The position numbers and the translations under genes were made by a program. Shown one piece after another: positions 12,272 through 24,200 of a stretch of DNA of 64,000 bases (positions are counted from its first letter, which is position 1; every line of letters begins with the position of its first letter). The DNA is from Eunapius fragilis (lineage: Eukaryota; Porifera; Demospongiae; Spongillida; Spongillidae). The stretch spans positions 985,384 through 1,049,383 of the forward strand of contig OY811992.1 in assembly GCA_963681505.1 (NCBI GenBank), read 5' to 3'. The notes under the pieces are model-generated. The model was not told where the DNA came from. It was given only the letters and a program-made list of their open reading frames with translations, and searched no databases.

Positions 12272-12697
12272 TACATACATACATATCCTTGTTATGATAT
12301 TATGATCTATGTATATGACTATTAGATGTGTGGAGTCCACGCAACCAGAGCAGCTGATTAGATATACCTTTAGAAGATACCCAATAACTGGGAGCCCCAA
12401 CCATTACTAATCATCATTTTTCATATCCCTCTCAGTTGAATCAGCTATTGGCATATCTTGAAACCGTTGCCAAGGAAGCCACAACGGAACATCCTTTTGG
12501 CCATAAATACTCTTACGACGTTTTATTTCCTGAGGTGGGTGGGCCCATTCCAAAACCACCCCACCCCCTAACCCCTCCCTCCCCCCTAACTTTTGTAGGC
12601 AATGATGCGCACCATAGCAAAAAGGAAAGGTATCCCAGTTAATGAAGCAGCCAAGGAAGTGCTGCAAGAAACTATGATGGATTGTCTCCAAGCCTGA
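9389..12697 (+). CDS. PWWP-domain chromatin protein resembling PWWP3A/MUM1
   Basis: Seen: start at 9389 (MAHENAVVWYKLTNRGYPRW, then PCKV), a PWWP-like opening; the next exon from about 9538 gives VISPPDCDGRVQLDSFEDHH. The exon at 9895-10450 is low complexity (TTTT, Gly runs, KKSKATP, AKRRK). A second, clear PWWP begins at 10690 (GGEIIWAKYGRYPFWPAMV) and continues after an intron (KKKAMVNFLGWTLDEH, IGVGNKNIAPFNY). Later exons carry an acidic stretch at 11640 and then SIAEGKVPSELHKVY, LLAYLETVAKEATTEHPFG, YSYDVLFPEAMMRTIAKRKG, stop 12695-12697. Known: the C-terminus of PWWP3A/B has the same pattern (a LLPEAI helix after a YLEDE-type segment). EXPAND1/PWWP3A binds nucleosomes in DNA repair. The extra N-terminal PWWP-like motif is not in the human protein as I know it. 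Introns contain (GT)n and (ACAT)n. Confidence 0.65.
10935..11045 (+). repeat. (GT)n tract in PWWP-gene intron
   Basis: GT dinucleotides interrupted by TTTTATTTT and ATTTTTG, starting immediately after the exon ending DEH (donor region 10935). Confidence 0.85.
12165..12285 (+). repeat. (ACGT/ACAT)n plus (CA)n compound microsatellite
   Basis: A tetranucleotide ACGTACAT block passes into CA repeats and back to ACAT, in the intron before the exon at about 12435. Confidence 0.9.
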
Positions 12698-12914
12698 AGT
12701 GTATGCATGTATGTATGTGTAGAAAGGTTGTACATTATGTGTGCTTATGTGTGTACTTTATGTCTGTTGTTTGCCTAGTTGCTAGCTTATTAAATCGAAG
12801 CAAATTTATTTGAACTACAATTTCATCTGTTGGCATTTGGCAGAACCAATTTTCATCTGAAAATCATGCATTAACCCCTTTCGTTTGTGTCCATTTTTAT
12901 ATTTTATGTGTCCC

Positions 12915-13085
12915 TATGGTCGTTGAAACTTATGGAGCTTGGGGAAAGAAGCCACAGCCATTATCTCCTCTGTGACCTGCCACTTCCATGTGCCAGCCAA
13001 AGTCCATCTTACTCAATGAGATCTATGGCCGATTGAATCTCCACCTGGTCAGGGCTAATGCTACACTATCCTATCTAGGATAGCT
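12915..13085 (+). pseudogene. Relic 3' fragment of a reverse-transcriptase element
   Basis: The stretch translates as VETYGAWGK near its start and EIYGRLNLHLVRANA near its end, separated by disrupted sequence. The same two motifs in the same order end the reverse-transcriptase gene at about 61140-61330 (VETFGAWGE, SIYGRLSLLLVRANA). This is a short decayed copy of the same family lying between the stop codons of the PWWP gene and INTS14. The AT-rich stretch to 13210 may be its tail or 3' UTR. Confidence 0.7.
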
Positions 13086-13213
13086 CGTCTACCTTAGAGC
13101 TGTACTTTGTATTTAATCAGTGTTGAATATGTGCATGTAGTTTTGTGCTTTGCTTGTAATCCTGCTTGTACATAATTAATGATGGTTATAATTAATATAA
13201 TATGACCAATAAT

Positions 13214-15310
13214 TCATAATTGCTTCTGTGAGATGACAAGTCTCTCAAGAGGGTTCTTGTTCGTGGAGAGAAACTGGATGCAATGGTTCAGCAATGCTTT
13301 GGCCTGGGGACTGGTGGCACTCCCTTCCTCCTTAGTGAGAGCTGTACAGAGTACATCGACCAGTTCTGGCATGCTGTAAGTCACAGCTACCAGCCTCAGC
13401 TTGTTCAGCTCCTGTCAGGGTTGAGTGCATAAACATGTTAGACGAGGGTGTAATTGGGTGTGAATCCAAACATGTACGTGTGAATAAGCAAAGAGCAAGT
13501 GTATCTTCATCTGTCTTACTGCCCCGTGCACATTACCTTGACAAGTGCCCCTTCCTTTTCTGGGAGCTTCCGGCTGTATCTAATGATTTTGGTCATATCT
13601 GACTGCACAAGGAGTGAGAAGAGAGGCAGGGGGAGGGAAGAAGAGAAAGGAGCATACAGAGGAGGGAAAGATAAGGAGAGGTGTGTTCAATCATGTTGAC
13701 AAGAGTGTAGGAAAATTTTAACACACCACCTAACCATACTCCTAATCCTAACCACAACACCCCCTAACCATACCCTGAGCAACACCTAACCCTAACCACA
13801 ACACCCTGAGCAACACCTAATCCTAACCACAACACCTGACCTAACCCTAACCACAACACCCTGACCTAACCCTAACCACAACACCCTGACCTAACCCTAA
13901 CCACAACACCCTGACCTAACCCTAACCACACCATAACACATACCTGGAGAACTGACTCTGATGCCCATAGAAGGCTTCCTGGTATCTGGTAACTTAGGTT
14001 GTGACTAGGTGGCACTGGAAATGGAGTGTCTAAATCTTCTCCGTCGACAATACTCAGAGAGGCTGGCCTGGGGCCCAGATAAAGGAAGGGTCCAAGCCAA
14101 GGGATGTCTGAATTTGGATAGAACACACTGAGAACTAGGTTTGACTTCTTTGAGGAGGATGATACTGCGGAGAAAAGAAGTCCAAACCAGCTGTCACTGT
14201 ATATGTGTGTGCATGTGTTACATGTGCGTTCAAAAAAGAAACCAGTAAACTACCCTATCCAGATCAGTAAACTACTCTATTCAAATCAGTAAACTAAACA
14301 CAATGACTTGTCGCTAACCTCAGCTTAACCAGGGCAACTTTGGAGTCACACTTCAAGCTACCATGCAGCAGTACCCTAAACGAAGGTTTTCCACTTTCCA
14401 AGTCGTCCTGCTTTGGAGGCACCACAGGAGAATCATCTCCCTTCCCCGTGGTTTGCAACCAACCGTCTAAGACTTTTGAGTCCACTTCATTATCGGTGAC
14501 AAAGTGTCGAGTGAGGATTGGAGGGACAGGCAGGGAGGCAATATCCAGGAATCCACAGATGACCATCTCCTTTGGATACTGCAGGTTGGGGTAGCTCTCG
14601 TCCAGGCTGGGGTACTTGTTCTCCAAACTGACAGAAATGGGCAGCTTTGAGCGCAGCACCGCAGGGGGAGGTGACAGTCCGATGTTTGAAAAAAGGTGGC
14701 CGCATTTAAGGATACCACTATAAGGTCTGAAATGTGTGCCCGCGAGGCGTTTGAACGCCTCCCTTACGGTTGTAACCCCTAGCGGAGCGGAAGGTACATA
14801 GATTTCCGAAGGGGTTACCCCCGTTACTTCGCAGAGAAGGTTCTGTCTGCTTGCCCAAAGCGGTTCTTCGCTCGTTGCTATGCACAAGATATACAGCTGA
14901 CAGGGAAACGGGATACAAGGTGGCAGCTTTTTATAGACTGCGTCTTGGTGCCTGACTCCGGGGGACCCGTCTGTTACCAGCACTGCCTGACAGGGCGCGA
15001 ACGACCCCCACTCAGCTAGCACTGTTTCGACCATAGTGACAAGGGCAGCATGGAGGTCAGTCCTATCTTGAACCGCTACTTCAACTAGTTTATTCTTAAG
15101 TAGGTCATAGTCTCTGGTAAAAGGCGCAACAACATCACACGCGGATGAAAAGGCCAAAAGACTGGTATACTCAAGCGGGAAGCACGCTCCTATGTAGTTC
15201 AGAAACCATTCCAATCCTTTGCAAGCTAAGCTGTGTCTGCTATCTAAGTTTTCTTTCGACACCGGCCTCCTCATAGAAAGAGACTTGTCCAGTATTACGA
15301 CTGTAGGCAT
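13214..15310 (-). CDS. INTS14: INTS14 (VWA9), Integrator complex subunit 14
   Basis: Seen: start at 15310 with MPTVVILDKSLSMRRPVS, an N-terminal von Willebrand A domain with MIDAS-type DxSxS (DKSLS) and a later VLVTDGSPG. PFTRDYDLLKN and YSGILKCGHLFSNIGL match human INTS14 (PFTRDYNTLQE, FHAVLKCGHL). Exon 1 ends at about 14321 after LLHGSLKCDSKVALVKL. Exon 2 (14196 to about 13942) contains SWFGLLFSAVSSSSKKSNL and IPWLGPFLYLGP. A small exon near 13540-13610 gives MTKIIRYSRKLPEKEGALVK. The last exon gives ELNKLRLVAV and ends at 13214. Known: INTS14 pairs with INTS13 and INTS10 in the Integrator arm that binds nucleic acid during snRNA 3' processing and promoter-proximal termination. The human C-terminal region is matched almost throughout, so the gene looks complete. 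A telomere-like repeat fills intron 2. Confidence 0.93.
13725..13935 (+). repeat. Telomere-like minisatellite with CCCTAACC cores (intron of INTS14)
   Basis: Tandem copies of an approximately 24-25 bp unit made of CCCTAACCACAACACC and CTGACCTAA. Each unit carries one TAACCC hexamer of the animal telomere type, but the units are not pure hexamers. It abuts the donor of INTS14 exon 2. Confidence 0.8.
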
Positions 15311-15356
15311 TTCGCTTCTAATTCGCCCACACCACGTCGCAATTTATTCACATGTG

Positions 15357-15484
15357 GTGTCAATAAATTCTAATAATTAACGTAATGATTTCAATTACAC
15401 GCATATTCACGGAGAACGTGATGTCAATAAATTCTAATAATGAACATAATGATTTCAATTACACGCATATTCACGGAGAACATA
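15357..15484 (+). repeat. 64 bp tandem duplication between INTS14 and ABHD17
   Basis: Two near-identical copies each begin GTCAATAAATTCTAATAAT and end CATATTCACGGAGAAC; copy starts lie at about 15358 and 15422. They differ at a few positions. They lie just upstream of the INTS14 start and may be promoter sequence. Confidence 0.85.
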
Positions 15485-15611
15485 CAATAGTAGTGATCTT
15501 ATTGTAGGGCATGGGAGACACAAATTACACAGCAGGTGGGTGATCTGTGTATATAACGTGCATGTGTTTTTAAAAGTGTCTTGACAATAAAACATGTTAC
15601 CACATTTCCTT

Positions 15612-17927
<2,316 letters not shown>

Positions 17928-18239
17928 TTCAAAAATGTGGTAACGCTCAACAGCTTCGCCTCTGTTTTTGCCTAGCCCAGCTTGCCTGGTGATGTCATCA
18001 GAATGCTATAAATGGGTTAACCACCACGTATAATTATAATCGAACGGGTTAAAAAAGGTTGCCGCCAACACCAGCACCTACGTGGGTGGATGTTCACCAG
18101 CATGCATGTGGGGGGAAATGTTGTTTTTACACGGGTAGTGGGTCATCTCAATATCAATATCAGGTGAGAAACCGCTGCCCATGCATGCACACGTCTCCAC
18201 CTGTGACGTCATAAATGGTTCAAATAAATAAATAAAACT

Positions 18240-18989
18240 ATGGCCGGTGACCTGAAAAACACTAGCAGCAGGTTCCTCAATTTAAGCCACCACAATCTGA
18301 AAGTAGTGCCCGCACAAGTAATGAGGTTTGAAGCTCTGGAAGTGCTTCTGTTGAATGACAATAGTATTATTATGCCGCCCGAGGAGATCACGTGCCTCAG
18401 TCATCTCAAGGAACTGTCGTTAGAAAACAACGAGCTTACCGTCCTCCCCGAGAAGGTAGCTGCGCTTAAGTCCCTGGTGTTTCTTAACCTGAGTCACAAT
18501 AAGTTGTGCTGCCTTCCCGCATCCTTTGCGTGCCTTACTAGCCTGAAGGCGCTCTGGTTATCCTTTACACAACTAAGCTCTTTTCCGACGGAGATATGCC
18601 ACCTACCACTACTGGAGAAATTGTCGTTGGAAGGCAATGATATTACTTGCGTTCCAGAAGATTTTGGAAATTTGACCAATCTAAAATGGCTGTCGCTGGC
18701 TAGGAATAAGCTGCTGCTTTTATGCCCGTGCTTCCTAAAGTTACAGCGTTTGACGGTTCTGAATCTAGAGGATAACCTCATTGATAGTTTTCCCGATATT
18801 TTGACTTCAATGCAGTTGGTAAACGTTAACTTGAAAAGGAACAGAATCATACACATACCCAAAGTAGTATCAGACTGCCTCATTTCGTCCACAACACTTT
18901 CAAAACTGGACCTTAGAGGTAACAAGCTTGATCATGAACTCAACCCAAGGCCTATGTGGATGCAACTTGACTTTGTGTTAGTGGATTGA
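18240..18989 (+). CDS. Leucine-rich-repeat protein, single exon, 249 aa
   Basis: An intronless reading frame composed of about eight to nine LRRs of the 22-23 residue intracellular type (LNLSHHNLKVVPAQV, LLLNDNSIIMPPEE, LSLENNELTVLPEKV, LNLSHNKLCCLPASF, LSLEGNDITCVPEDF, LSLARNKLLLL, LNLEDNLIDSFPDI). No signal peptide, membrane span or extra domain is visible, so it is a cytosolic SHOC2/PIRL-style LRR scaffold. The repeats are too generic to name an orthologue. The ATG at 18240 is the first in frame and starts just before the first repeat. It is head-to-head with ABHD17 (312 bp) and tail-to-tail with the YEATS gene (301 bp). Confidence 0.85.
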   Translation: MAGDLKNTSSRFLNLSHHNLKVVPAQVMRFEALEVLLLNDNSIIMPPEEITCLSHLKELSLENNELTVLPEKVAALKSLVFLNLSHNKLCCLPASFACLTSLKALWLSFTQLSSFPTEICHLPLLEKLSLEGNDITCVPEDFGNLTNLKWLSLARNKLLLLCPCFLKLQRLTVLNLEDNLIDSFPDILTSMQLVNVNLKRNRIIHIPKVVSDCLISSTTLSKLDLRGNKLDHELNPRPMWMQLDFVLVD

Positions 18990-19290
18990 ACAACAAAACT
19001 CATTGTGTGTATTTAACATTATCATGTGACGAATGATTCAATACAACAGCCACAAGCAGTTAGGTTTGTACACATGTGTATTGTGGGTGGGTGTGGATGT
19101 CAATGGTGAGTGTTATCAGTTTAAGAACAAAAAGAGTGAAAGAGAAAATATACATCCACAGAGAAGTCCAAATTTACACTTACATGCTTTGAATGTGTAC
19201 ACATGCAAATGAGAGGGTCCTAGCACAAAAAAAAAGGTACAAGCTAATTGTGAGAAACTAAAAGATTACAACACATGAGTCTTGCTTTCC

Positions 19291-20518
19291 TTAGAAGCTG
19301 CTTGTGCTAGACGGGGAAGGCTCTACAAATTTGCTTAGCTTGCTAAGGGTTTGGTCGTCTAATTTACAGAGATCGAAATCGAATGTAGATGCAGTTAGAT
19401 TATAAAGGCCAGTTTGTTCGATGATGTTTACTATCTCCTGCAACTGTTGTGGGTCCTGCAATGAATTGAGCTGTTTGTGAAGGCGCTTCAGAGAGGGTGT
19501 ATCCCAGTTGTTCGGGGACGACTTTTTAGCATTCTTTGGCAGTTTGGTTACCATGGCGGCTTCCTCTTCGTTACCACTGTTACTAGCCTCACTACTTGAG
19601 TCCGATTCACTGGACTCACTGCTGCTGGAATTTGTTCTCTTCTTTTTCTCTTTCATTTTTCCTTCTGTCTTCTTCTTCTTCTTAGGGGCCGACTCCCCCT
19701 CCAAGCTACTGCCTGACCTCTTAAGTTTGGATGCAGGGGGCGGCAGATTAGGAGGAGGAGCTGTGTTGTTGGCAATGCTTGCCGCAATTGGAGCTGAATT
19801 ATTTGACAGTGCTGGTACTGCTGGGGTGGGCAAAGGCGTCTTTGGCTTGTCACCAACTGGAACAGGAGGACCATTACTGACCACACCCCCAGCTTTCAGC
19901 AGCTTCTGCCGAAACTCTTCACTGGGGTTCTGAAAAGTGAGACACTCGCTCCTGATTTGGTTAATTGGCGGGTCGTTTAGGTTAGGAAGTAACAGGTCGT
20001 AGTCAAATTTTACTTTCTTTGGCTCATCCTTGTTGCGAAAATAGACCTCCACAGGTAAGTTGAAACTGCCATAGCCAGACTCCGAGACTTGAAAGGGAGG
20101 GTCCTTCACCACTTTTGTCACAAGGAAAAATTATTGACATTAATATACAAATATGATTTTAGTTTATTTACCTCTTTTGGGCTTAGGAAAGCTCTCATGG
20201 AGATAAAAAATCACTTTCTCTACGAAATGCTTAATTTCATGACCCTCCTCGCCTTTCACTATGACAGTCCAGTCGTGTGTGTAACCTTCTTGCGTCGGTT
20301 TTTTTCTCCACTGGGCAGAATGCCCCAGGACAAGCTTTATCTGCACCGACTATATGGTAGGGCAAAAAAAAAAGGCATGTACGTGTAATTATAAAATTGG
20401 CGGGCGAACTATAATTAACTCCATACGAATGTCAAACCAGCCAATTTTAACGCTCGTATGAAGTTACCAGTTTATATATACCGTAGGACAGAGTGCAGCA
20501 ACTCACCTGACCAGCCAT
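19291..20518 (-). CDS. MLLT3: AF9/ENL (MLLT3/MLLT1) YEATS-domain transcription elongation cofactor
   Basis: Exon 1 is only 12 coding bases (20507-20518, MAGQ). Exon 2 (20172-20349) gives [33 protein letters not shown] and [19 protein letters not shown]. Exon 3 (19291-20111) continues [20 protein letters not shown] and [20 protein letters not shown], completing a YEATS domain with the GYGSF loop that contacts acyl-lysine. A low-complexity serine/lysine-rich middle ([24 protein letters not shown]) precedes the C-terminal [38 protein letters not shown]. Known: AF9/ENL read acylated histone H3 and recruit the super elongation complex, DOT1L or Polycomb CBX8. The protein is about 335 aa, shorter than human AF9 (568 aa), because the middle linker is short. 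A single pre-duplication orthologue of MLLT1/MLLT3 is likely. Confidence 0.95.
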
Positions 20519-20652
20519 CGAACTTTATTTGACACCTTCGATATGTGCTATGAGTCTAAGTAAAAAAATGGCAACCTTTACTCGTTCTGTTTTCTTTGAA
20601 GTAGTTGTGAAAGCACTAGTAATTGTCTTTTATCTCCACACGGACATATAAA

Positions 20653-20816
20653 ATGAGTAGCGGGGTGCGGCTCGATCCAGAGAACTCAATAGCAAGGCGC
20701 CATTTTCAACTCCACGGAATTAGCCCCGATCCGTTCCGTATGCAAGCCGACAAAATTGCAATTCCGCCTATTCTCGCGCTGTCTGCTCCGGATATTAGTT
20801 GCTCTCGGCTTAACAT
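20653..20816 (+). CDS. Possible first exon of an unknown gene (low confidence)
   Basis: An ATG 134 bp from the divergent MLLT start opens a 164 bp frame (MSSGVRLDPENSIARRHFQL, then HGISPDPFRMQADKIAIPP) ending at a good donor (CAT|GTACGTG). The amino-acid composition looks like real protein, but no continuing exon was found before the AP3B 3' end at 21263, and no family is recognised. It could instead be a bidirectional-promoter transcript. Confidence 0.3.
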
Positions 20817-20889
20817 GTACGTGCGTGTGTTTTACAAACGTCCCTTGCAAAAATGTCTTTATACTGGCTACTTTATTCCTACATAGCTA

Positions 20890-21262
20890 CGACGTCGCAA
20901 GTGTTTAAATATAGTCGTATGCGTACATACACTTGTCACATACAGTACTGGCACTTACGTTACGCAGCAAAGGATGCCGACGTTAGCGCCAGAAATTAAA
21001 AAAAATTTAAAAAGGTTGCTTACACTCCAGGCCTCTTCGTCTTAACACTCCTTACCAGAAATTACTGTACTAATAAAAGTATCAAATTGCCTGGACAACC
21101 ACATCCCCTCATAACTCACATGATTTCAAAGCTACAGATTACAATGGATAACATAACATACATAATACATATATCAAAATTAATACAACATAAAGAACCT
21201 GCATCACTCAAACTAATAGCTAAATTTTTCAAATCATTTGTCAATTTCCTAATTCCTAGCTA
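20890..21262. other. Short intergenic stretch, no gene seen
   Basis: AT-rich sequence without a usable frame. It may include the AP3B 3' UTR on the minus strand. Confidence 0.5.
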
Positions 21263-24200
21263 TCAGACACTGGTAAGTGCTTGTTTCACCGTCTTCACAA
21301 GCACCTGATTAATGATCATTTTTTCAGTGTTCACACTAATCCTCACAGCATCTTCCTTCCGTGTCAGGGTGAGCAGCACAGGTATCCCAGAGGAGAAGGT
21401 AACAGCTGCAAATCTCAACGAGGCGGTATCCAGCGTCTCAATAGCGCACATGTTGACCTTCTCCAAGATGGTCTTCTTGATGCTCTCGGCAGTCGAAGAA
21501 GACAGGATGATGGCCTTGTCCGTTCCTTCGTGCATCCCAGTGAGCTTTTCTAATGATGGACACAAGTGGGTGGAGGGGGGAAAGGGAAGTGCCAGTGGTG
21601 AGGGGAGGGAGCATATGGGTTACTCCCTATCCCCACCATAATCCACAGGGTATGTACCTTGCATGGTAATAAAATCTCCCTCTGACATAGAAACAGGCTT
21701 CAGCATCTCACCAACGAGAGGCTCAATCTGTACGGGATACTTCATCCCCTGCCCAACACTGCAAAAGAACGACAATTATACATCTGCTCCACACCTACAC
21801 TCCTCAACCACACCCACACCACATAACCTCCTCCTACTCCTTACACACCCAAACCACATCACAAAACTCCACAACACCCACATTCCTCATTCTGACCCCA
21901 ACCACACCTGCAATACATACACACATAGATACCCAATTCCCTTATCACCAAGCCCCCCATACCCACCTCCTCACACTAACATTCACTACCCACCAACTCA
22001 CGCCCACTCACCACACGCTAAAATTAGCTGGCTGAAGTGTGTCGTTGAAGTTAATACCAAGGCTAACAGATATCGAGGCCCCAGGCCCAAGCTGCGGGAT
22101 GGCTGGTAGGTCAGTCATCTGCATACCAGACTGCAGCTGAGACTTGTTGATCTCAATGTTGCTAATGGCTGAGCTAGAGGTATTCTGGAAAAGCAGTTCA
22201 AACCCGAGCATCTTGGATGAAGAAAGGTGGGGTCGTCGTGTGTACGTGTAGGTCACCAACAGACCATTTCCAGAAATACGGGTCAGCAAATCATACGTTT
22301 GTTTAGGTATGAAGGCTGGCACTGCATACTATGGGAGGGGGGGGAGGGGGGGGGGGGGGAGTAACGCTATGCCTTAACTGAGGGAGAGTCACACTGACCT
22401 TGTAACCTGCGGACACATCTCCACTCTTAGCAGCAGCAAATCCTGTGCTTGCCAACGGCTTCAGCATATCTCCTGTTGCCAAGGTGGCCCCAGTGGTAGG
22501 TGTGGGTGTAATGTCCCCTGTTACGCAATCACCACATGAACTGAAGTAACTGTACAGTAAGTCAACTCACAATCATCCAGTAACAGAAGTGATGATTCTT
22601 TTGTTGTTGTCTGAGGGGTCTGTGATTGGTTAGTGGATGTGGGGTGATTACCAAAGACATGTAAGCTCTCAACTCCTTGCTACCTGTACCAGGTACCCCT
22701 TTGCTACCTGTACCAGGTACCCCCTTGCTACCTGTACCAGGTACCCCTTGCTACATGTACCAGGTACCCCCTTGCTACATGTACCAGGTACCCCCTTGCT
22801 ACATGTACCAGGTACCCCCTTGCTACATGTACCAGGTACCCCCCCCCCTTGCTACATGTACCAGGTACCTCTTGCTACATGTACCAGGTACTCCCTTGCT
22901 ACCTGTACCAGGTACCCCTTGCTACCTGTACCAGGTACCCCCTTGCTACATGTACCAGGTACCCCCTTGCTACATGTACCAGGTACCCCCTTGCTACATG
23001 TACCAGGTACCCCCTTGCTACATGTACCAGGTACCTCCTTGCTACATGCACCAGGTACTCACTTTTGATGCTGCCTTTGGCTTTATCTTGGGTGATGCCT
23101 CCTCTTCCTCACTCTCTTCAGACTCCTCCTCAGAGCTACTCTTCTCACTTTCTTCGGATTCACTTGGCTTCTGGACAAGTACAGATGATGGATCCATTTT
23201 TCCTCACAAGACAATATGCCCCACCTCTTTGACAACTGGCTTCTTTCCGAAGCGCTGTTGCAGAGCCTGTAGTGCATCCTCCTCTGACTCGCTTGAGGCT
23301 TCCTCCTCCTCCTCCTCTTCCTCCTCACTGCTATCTACATCTTTCTGATCATCACCAGACTTCTCCTCATCTTCCTCTGAACCACTCTTCTCCTCTAAAG
23401 CACACAGACACCAACTAAATATATCTCAACAGAACCTACTCATTGATACAGCCAACTCTGCCCGCAAGTCATGGAGGACATAGGTATGGATGGGTCCAAA
23501 CATGGAGGACATAGGTATGGATGGGTCCAAACATGGAGGACATAGGTATGGATGGGTCCAAACATGGAGGGCATAGGTATGGATGGGTCCAAACATGGAG
23601 GACATAGGTATGGATGGGTCCAAACATGGAGGACATACGTATGGATGGGTCCAAACATGGTGGACATAGGTATGGATGGGTCCAAACATGGAGGACATAG
23701 GTATGGATGGGTCCAAACATGGAGGGCATAGGTACGGATGGGTCCAAACATGGAGGACATAGGTATGGATGGGTCCAAACATGGAGGACATAGGTATGGA
23801 TGGGTCCAAACATGGAGGGCATAGGTATGGATGGGTCCAAACATGGAGGGCATAGGTATGGATGGGTCCAAACATGGAGGGCATAGGTATGGATGGGTTC
23901 AAACATGGAGGACATAGGTACGGATGGGTCCAAACATGGAGGGCATAGGTATGGATGGGTCCAAACATGGAGGGCATAGGTATGGATGGGTTCAAACATG
24001 GAGGACATAGGTACGGATGGGTCCAAACATGGAGGACTAGGTATGGATGGGTTCAAACATGGAGGACATAGGCATGGATGGGTCTAAACACGAAGGACAT
24101 TTTCCATGTCCTAAAATACTGGCACCAACCTGACTCCTCATCTTCCTCTTCTGACTCCTCTGATTCATCACTGCCCGATATGGATGAGTACACATCCTCT

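Noticed and set aside
13216-13432. A plus-strand frame DKSLKRVLVRGEKLDAMVQQ suggesting a separate gene next to the RT relic
   Set aside because: The minus strand of the same stretch is the last INTS14 exon (ELNKLRLVAVTYSMPELVDV), which matches human INTS14.
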